Below the pieces are notes generated by a model. It was not told where the DNA came from, did not search any database, and saw only the letters and a list, made by a program, of their open reading frames with translations. Position numbers and translations under genes: made by a program. From NCBI GenBank assembly GCA_017428585.1, contig JAFRQN010000171.1, positions 1-7,114 on the forward strand: DNA of 7,114 bases, given 5' to 3'. This document shows positions 5,701 through 7,114 of this stretch, in pieces (positions within the stretch are counted from its first letter, which is position 1; each line of letters begins with the position of its first letter). The DNA is from Bacteroidota bacterium (GTDB lineage: Bacteria > Bacteroidota > Ignavibacteria > Kapaibacteriales > UBA2268).

Positions 5701-7114
5701 ATTTAGTTTCTCCAGATGGTTCTTATAAAGTATTGAATGTTGATAAATATGTTAATAATGTAGTTTATCCAGAAGATGGAAATCAAGAGCCTAAGTATAT
5801 TGATATTGATGTAGAATTTGAACCTCTTTCTGAATATACACCTTATGGCACAACTCCTATATCGACTTTATTCTATATTAATTTTGATAAAGCAAATGGT
5901 ATAGAAGATAATTCTGTATATTGTTTATTAGAAGGACATGCTGTTCTTCCAAAAATTGAAGTTAAAGGATATAGTTTTCCTCATACAAAATTAGGTGAAA
6001 CATGTGAAGAACGCGGTAGAGTTGTTATTCGCAATATAAGTGAAACTGCTAAATTATATATTAAATCTATTGTGCTTGATCCAAACGATCAGGCATCAGA
6101 TTTTACTATAAGCAATCCAAGATTAGATAGTTATGATGGTTCATATTTAGATATAAACGATTCTATAGAATTTAGAGTAGTATTTAAACCTATGTCATTA
6201 AGTCCATTAGAACGAACTGCAAGAGTATTGGTTCAAAATGATGCAGAGGAAGGTCCAGAAGAAGAGCCTATTATTACTACTGAAATTCTATTAAAGGGTA
6301 AAGTATTTAATGATGGTTTTGATTATAGTCCTGCTATAGATTATGGGACAGTAACAAGATGTCTTGATACTATTTCTCAATTTGTAGTTGTTAATTTAAA
6401 TACTGCTAATGGTTTAGAAATTGACAGTGTTGTTGTCGATCCTGATAAATTGTATCCAAATGTATTTGAATTAATGGATAAATCTTTCCCTGTAACAGTC
6501 AAACCTGAAGGCAGACAAAATATTCGAATTAGATTTGTTGCTGACAGAACAACCGAAACAGGAGATATTGCAACTACTGTTCTTGTTTATACAAGTGCTG
6601 GAATGGCTGTTGTTGATTTAAAAGCTAAAATTGTTGTAATTCCTGTTAGTTTTGCTATGGATACTATTGAAAATAGAAGCGTTGGCGAGAATATTTCTAT
6701 GCCTTTTAAAATATCAATGCTTACAAGCAATCCATTTTATAAATATGAAAATGCTAAAATAAATCAAGTTGATTTTACTATATCCGTAACGCCATCTCAA
6801 TTGCGTGTAGTAGGAATAAATGGAAACAATGGATGGAATTTTAGTATAGTTGATGCTGATTATACAAATGGTAAAATAAAAGTAAGTGGTACTGGCAATA
6901 TATTAAATAAAGATGATATTATTTGTAATCTTCAACTCAAGATTTTAGCTTCTAATTTACAAAAATATCCATTAGAAATTGAAGATATATCATTCGGTGA
7001 TAGAAGCAGCTGTGTTATTGCAGATGGTACATGCAAAGGACTTATTTCTTATACGAGCTGTGTTGAGGATTTAATAGAAATACGAGTAAATGATGAATCT
7101 TTCAATTTAGCTCC
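2739..7114 (+). CDS. Large IgGFc-binding-type / choice-of-anchor D surface protein, probable T9SS substrate (3' partial)
   Basis: ATG 2739 is the first ATG after an in-frame TGA (2700) and opens a signal peptide: KSSKFNK, a hydrophobic core of about 14 residues, and a probable signal peptidase I site LYA-GN after residue 26. The frame is open to the window end (1458 full codons; the final CC fixes a Pro). Order: N-terminal region with C73/C83; IgGFc-binding region (about 130-545), with KPI motifs at 136, 263 and 397 and LP/PP motifs near 157, 292 and 426; an Ig-like segment with YRDRAGN (678-684); ASH-like module A (about 705-805); module B (806-936, VDFGQVLVNN to KGEGIQ); three more divergent ASH-like modules (about 937-1070, 1071-1193, 1194-1300); a cohesin-like segment (about 1300-1448); then FNLAP, which resembles the start of a T9SS sorting domain. 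If so, roughly 80 residues are missing. It is a close paralogue of the upstream gene but longer by about 520 residues. Probable role: exported surface adhesin or structural filament; ligand unknown. Confidence 0.9.
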   Translation, partial: MKSSKFNKYVCYFLVLILACINTLYAGNYKAEKSIVTAEMKSKLESKLLEVQLGNEYLVIVPPNDRAMGTYLCELYVGSREPCTIYIEQPKGKGLLGTLNITKPYSIEKYLLSRDLEVRGKLENPENLALRVWSDKPIMVYLGSYVNTSGEGYMVLPVNALGTKYVHCSWKSNQESSHDDSYHTGFVVGATQDGTKVQVKLRGKNLNEKSGCVTDGSLHPIGSTYFLQDMDAWQVINVWDEMIEAENTRGKCDFTGTTISANKPIAVFSYHERTDIPIGMNNRDNLVEQLLPVNMWGKQYISLQLRCKNAIPNPQGEADAIDKDLLVGDYFRVVAVEDSTVLDVTWWHSVTGELIKELKNQVLDGEGSFWDWNENPLFPRKAGDLGIQGVALFKANKPIQVMQYCFSTGYGQIGGNFDPLMVIVPPIEQYGYETILQTSSYIEMAEHYFNLIAKGNANDENDNLEKLSSINISENGGSYKPVVEHAQSFLNNNIPGTDYYYIGLDVNTASTYAVKSKTKVAGTVFGFGKVISYGWPASMALVETSERDTLYPQIRQISGCVDSKDKANLNGIPDRKNQQGRYKFLTYYADTTNYPATDNFSDPQVDLGLSYAPRLVIPDNLTLEEKEVFENFEVYKYHFFKPVSPSSDVWDVTGPVYNGAVEFNVVDIYKDAVGFVSYRDRAGNETIDTMIYIADNIKFYNDNDEIISTVDFGTGKVAGKTYTYKVKLKNISNKDVHIEQLFLTGSNNNVYSITKGSSNNITLGPQQEHELEITYKPISGSSVDDTLRIYTECLQFAIKVTGSSGISKIDVSNVDFGQVLVNNKVYTNASGNDAVIRITNNGTEDLLITNYHFEPAQNPTTGPFFFEPDPEIGAPSQSSPWVVAKNGGTKDIKAIAFLPTTRDNYEVKIIFESNAADASLDPNNKNYSIIKGEGIQPGPQVTSHNWDEVRVKTINKAKVRLKNSGNTSLTVKEISNNKNNWVKDNNGNLVSPDGSYKVLNVDKYVNNVVYPEDGNQEPKYIDIDVEFEPLSEYTPYGTTPISTLFYINFDKANGIEDNSVYCLLEGHAVLPKIEVKGYSFPHTKLGETCEERGRVVIRNISETAKLYIKSIVLDPNDQASDFTISNPRLDSYDGSYLDINDSIEFRVVFKPMSLSPLERTARVLVQNDAEEGPEEEPIITTEILLKGKVFNDGFDYSPAIDYGTVTRCLDTISQFVVVNLNTANGLEIDSVVVDPDKLYPNVFELMDKSFPVTVKPEGRQNIRIRFVADRTTETGDIATTVLVYTSAGMAVVDLKAKIVVIPVSFAMDTIENRSVGENISMPFKISMLTSNPFYKYENAKINQVDFTISVTPSQLRVVGINGNNGWNFSIVDADYTNGKIKVSGTGNILNKDDIICNLQLKILASNLQKYPLEIEDISFGDRSSCVIADGTCKGLISYTSCVEDLIEIRVNDESFNLA
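3591..3631 (+). repeat. Near-identical DNA block shared by the two paralogues, copy 2
   Basis: This is the direct-repeat partner of 278-318, about 3.3 kb downstream in the second gene, in the same orientation and coding for the same peptide core. Recombination between the two would delete the intergenic region, with its terminator and the second gene's start, and fuse the first gene's front to the second gene's longer tail. Confidence 0.8.
6639..7082 (+). other. Possible cohesin-like domain (coding segment)
   Basis: Residues about 1301-1448 of the second protein differ from the ASH modules before them. They begin with a VGENISMPFKISM strand (the 'G-x-x-v-x-v-P-v' opening of cohesin-like folds). 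An IN-QVDFTISVTPSQLRVVG segment follows, then GKIKVSGTG and a CNLQLKILA strand. The pattern of a long beta segment, a glycine-rich turn and a hydrophobic closing strand is cohesin-like. This is pattern judgement only; a plain Ig-like module is the alternative. Two cysteine-containing turns (RSSCV and DGTCKG) follow, just before the presumed sorting domain. Confidence 0.4.

Overview
The window holds two tandem, same-strand genes for very large secreted or surface proteins of one family, both cut by the window edges. The DNA is strongly AT-rich. Three things point to a bacterium of the FCB group (Bacteroidota, or the Ignavibacteriota/Kapabacteria relatives): the first protein ends in a classic type IX secretion system (T9SS) C-terminal sorting domain, the second gene has an A-rich leader with no clear Shine-Dalgarno, and both proteins carry stacked 'choice-of-anchor D' (ASPM-SPD-2-Hydin, ASH-like) Ig modules. 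I cannot name the genus.

Layout. Positions 2-2550 are the first gene, lacking its 5' end (about 192 codons, judged by its paralogue). It is read in frame 2 to position 1206 and then continues in frame 1. A one-base deficit in a T5 run (1202-1206) splits it into an IgGFc-binding-type half (2-1267) and an ASH-plus-sorting-domain half (nominal ORF 1321-2550, but homology resumes at 1207). A strong intrinsic terminator follows at 2581-2616. An A/T-rich intergenic stretch (2617-2738) probably carries the promoter of the second gene. That gene starts at ATG 2739 with a signal peptide and stays open to the window end (at least 1458 codons). No tRNA, rRNA, mobile element or CRISPR array is visible, and all reverse-strand ORFs look like shadows.

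How the parts relate. Over the IgGFc-binding region the two proteins are close paralogues: a hand alignment of 112 residues gives 82 identities (about 73%). Both share the order IgGFc-binding region, 'YRDRAGN' Ig-like segment, ASH module A, ASH module B. The first protein then goes straight to the sorting domain. The second inserts about 520 more residues: three further ASH-like modules and a segment that resembles a cohesin fold. Its last visible residues, FNLAP, look like the opening of a sorting domain. The likely picture is a pair of duplicated, domain-shuffled, T9SS-exported adhesins or surface structural proteins. The ligand is unknown; the family name refers to the human IgG-Fc-binding/mucus protein FCGBP and does not prove antibody binding here.
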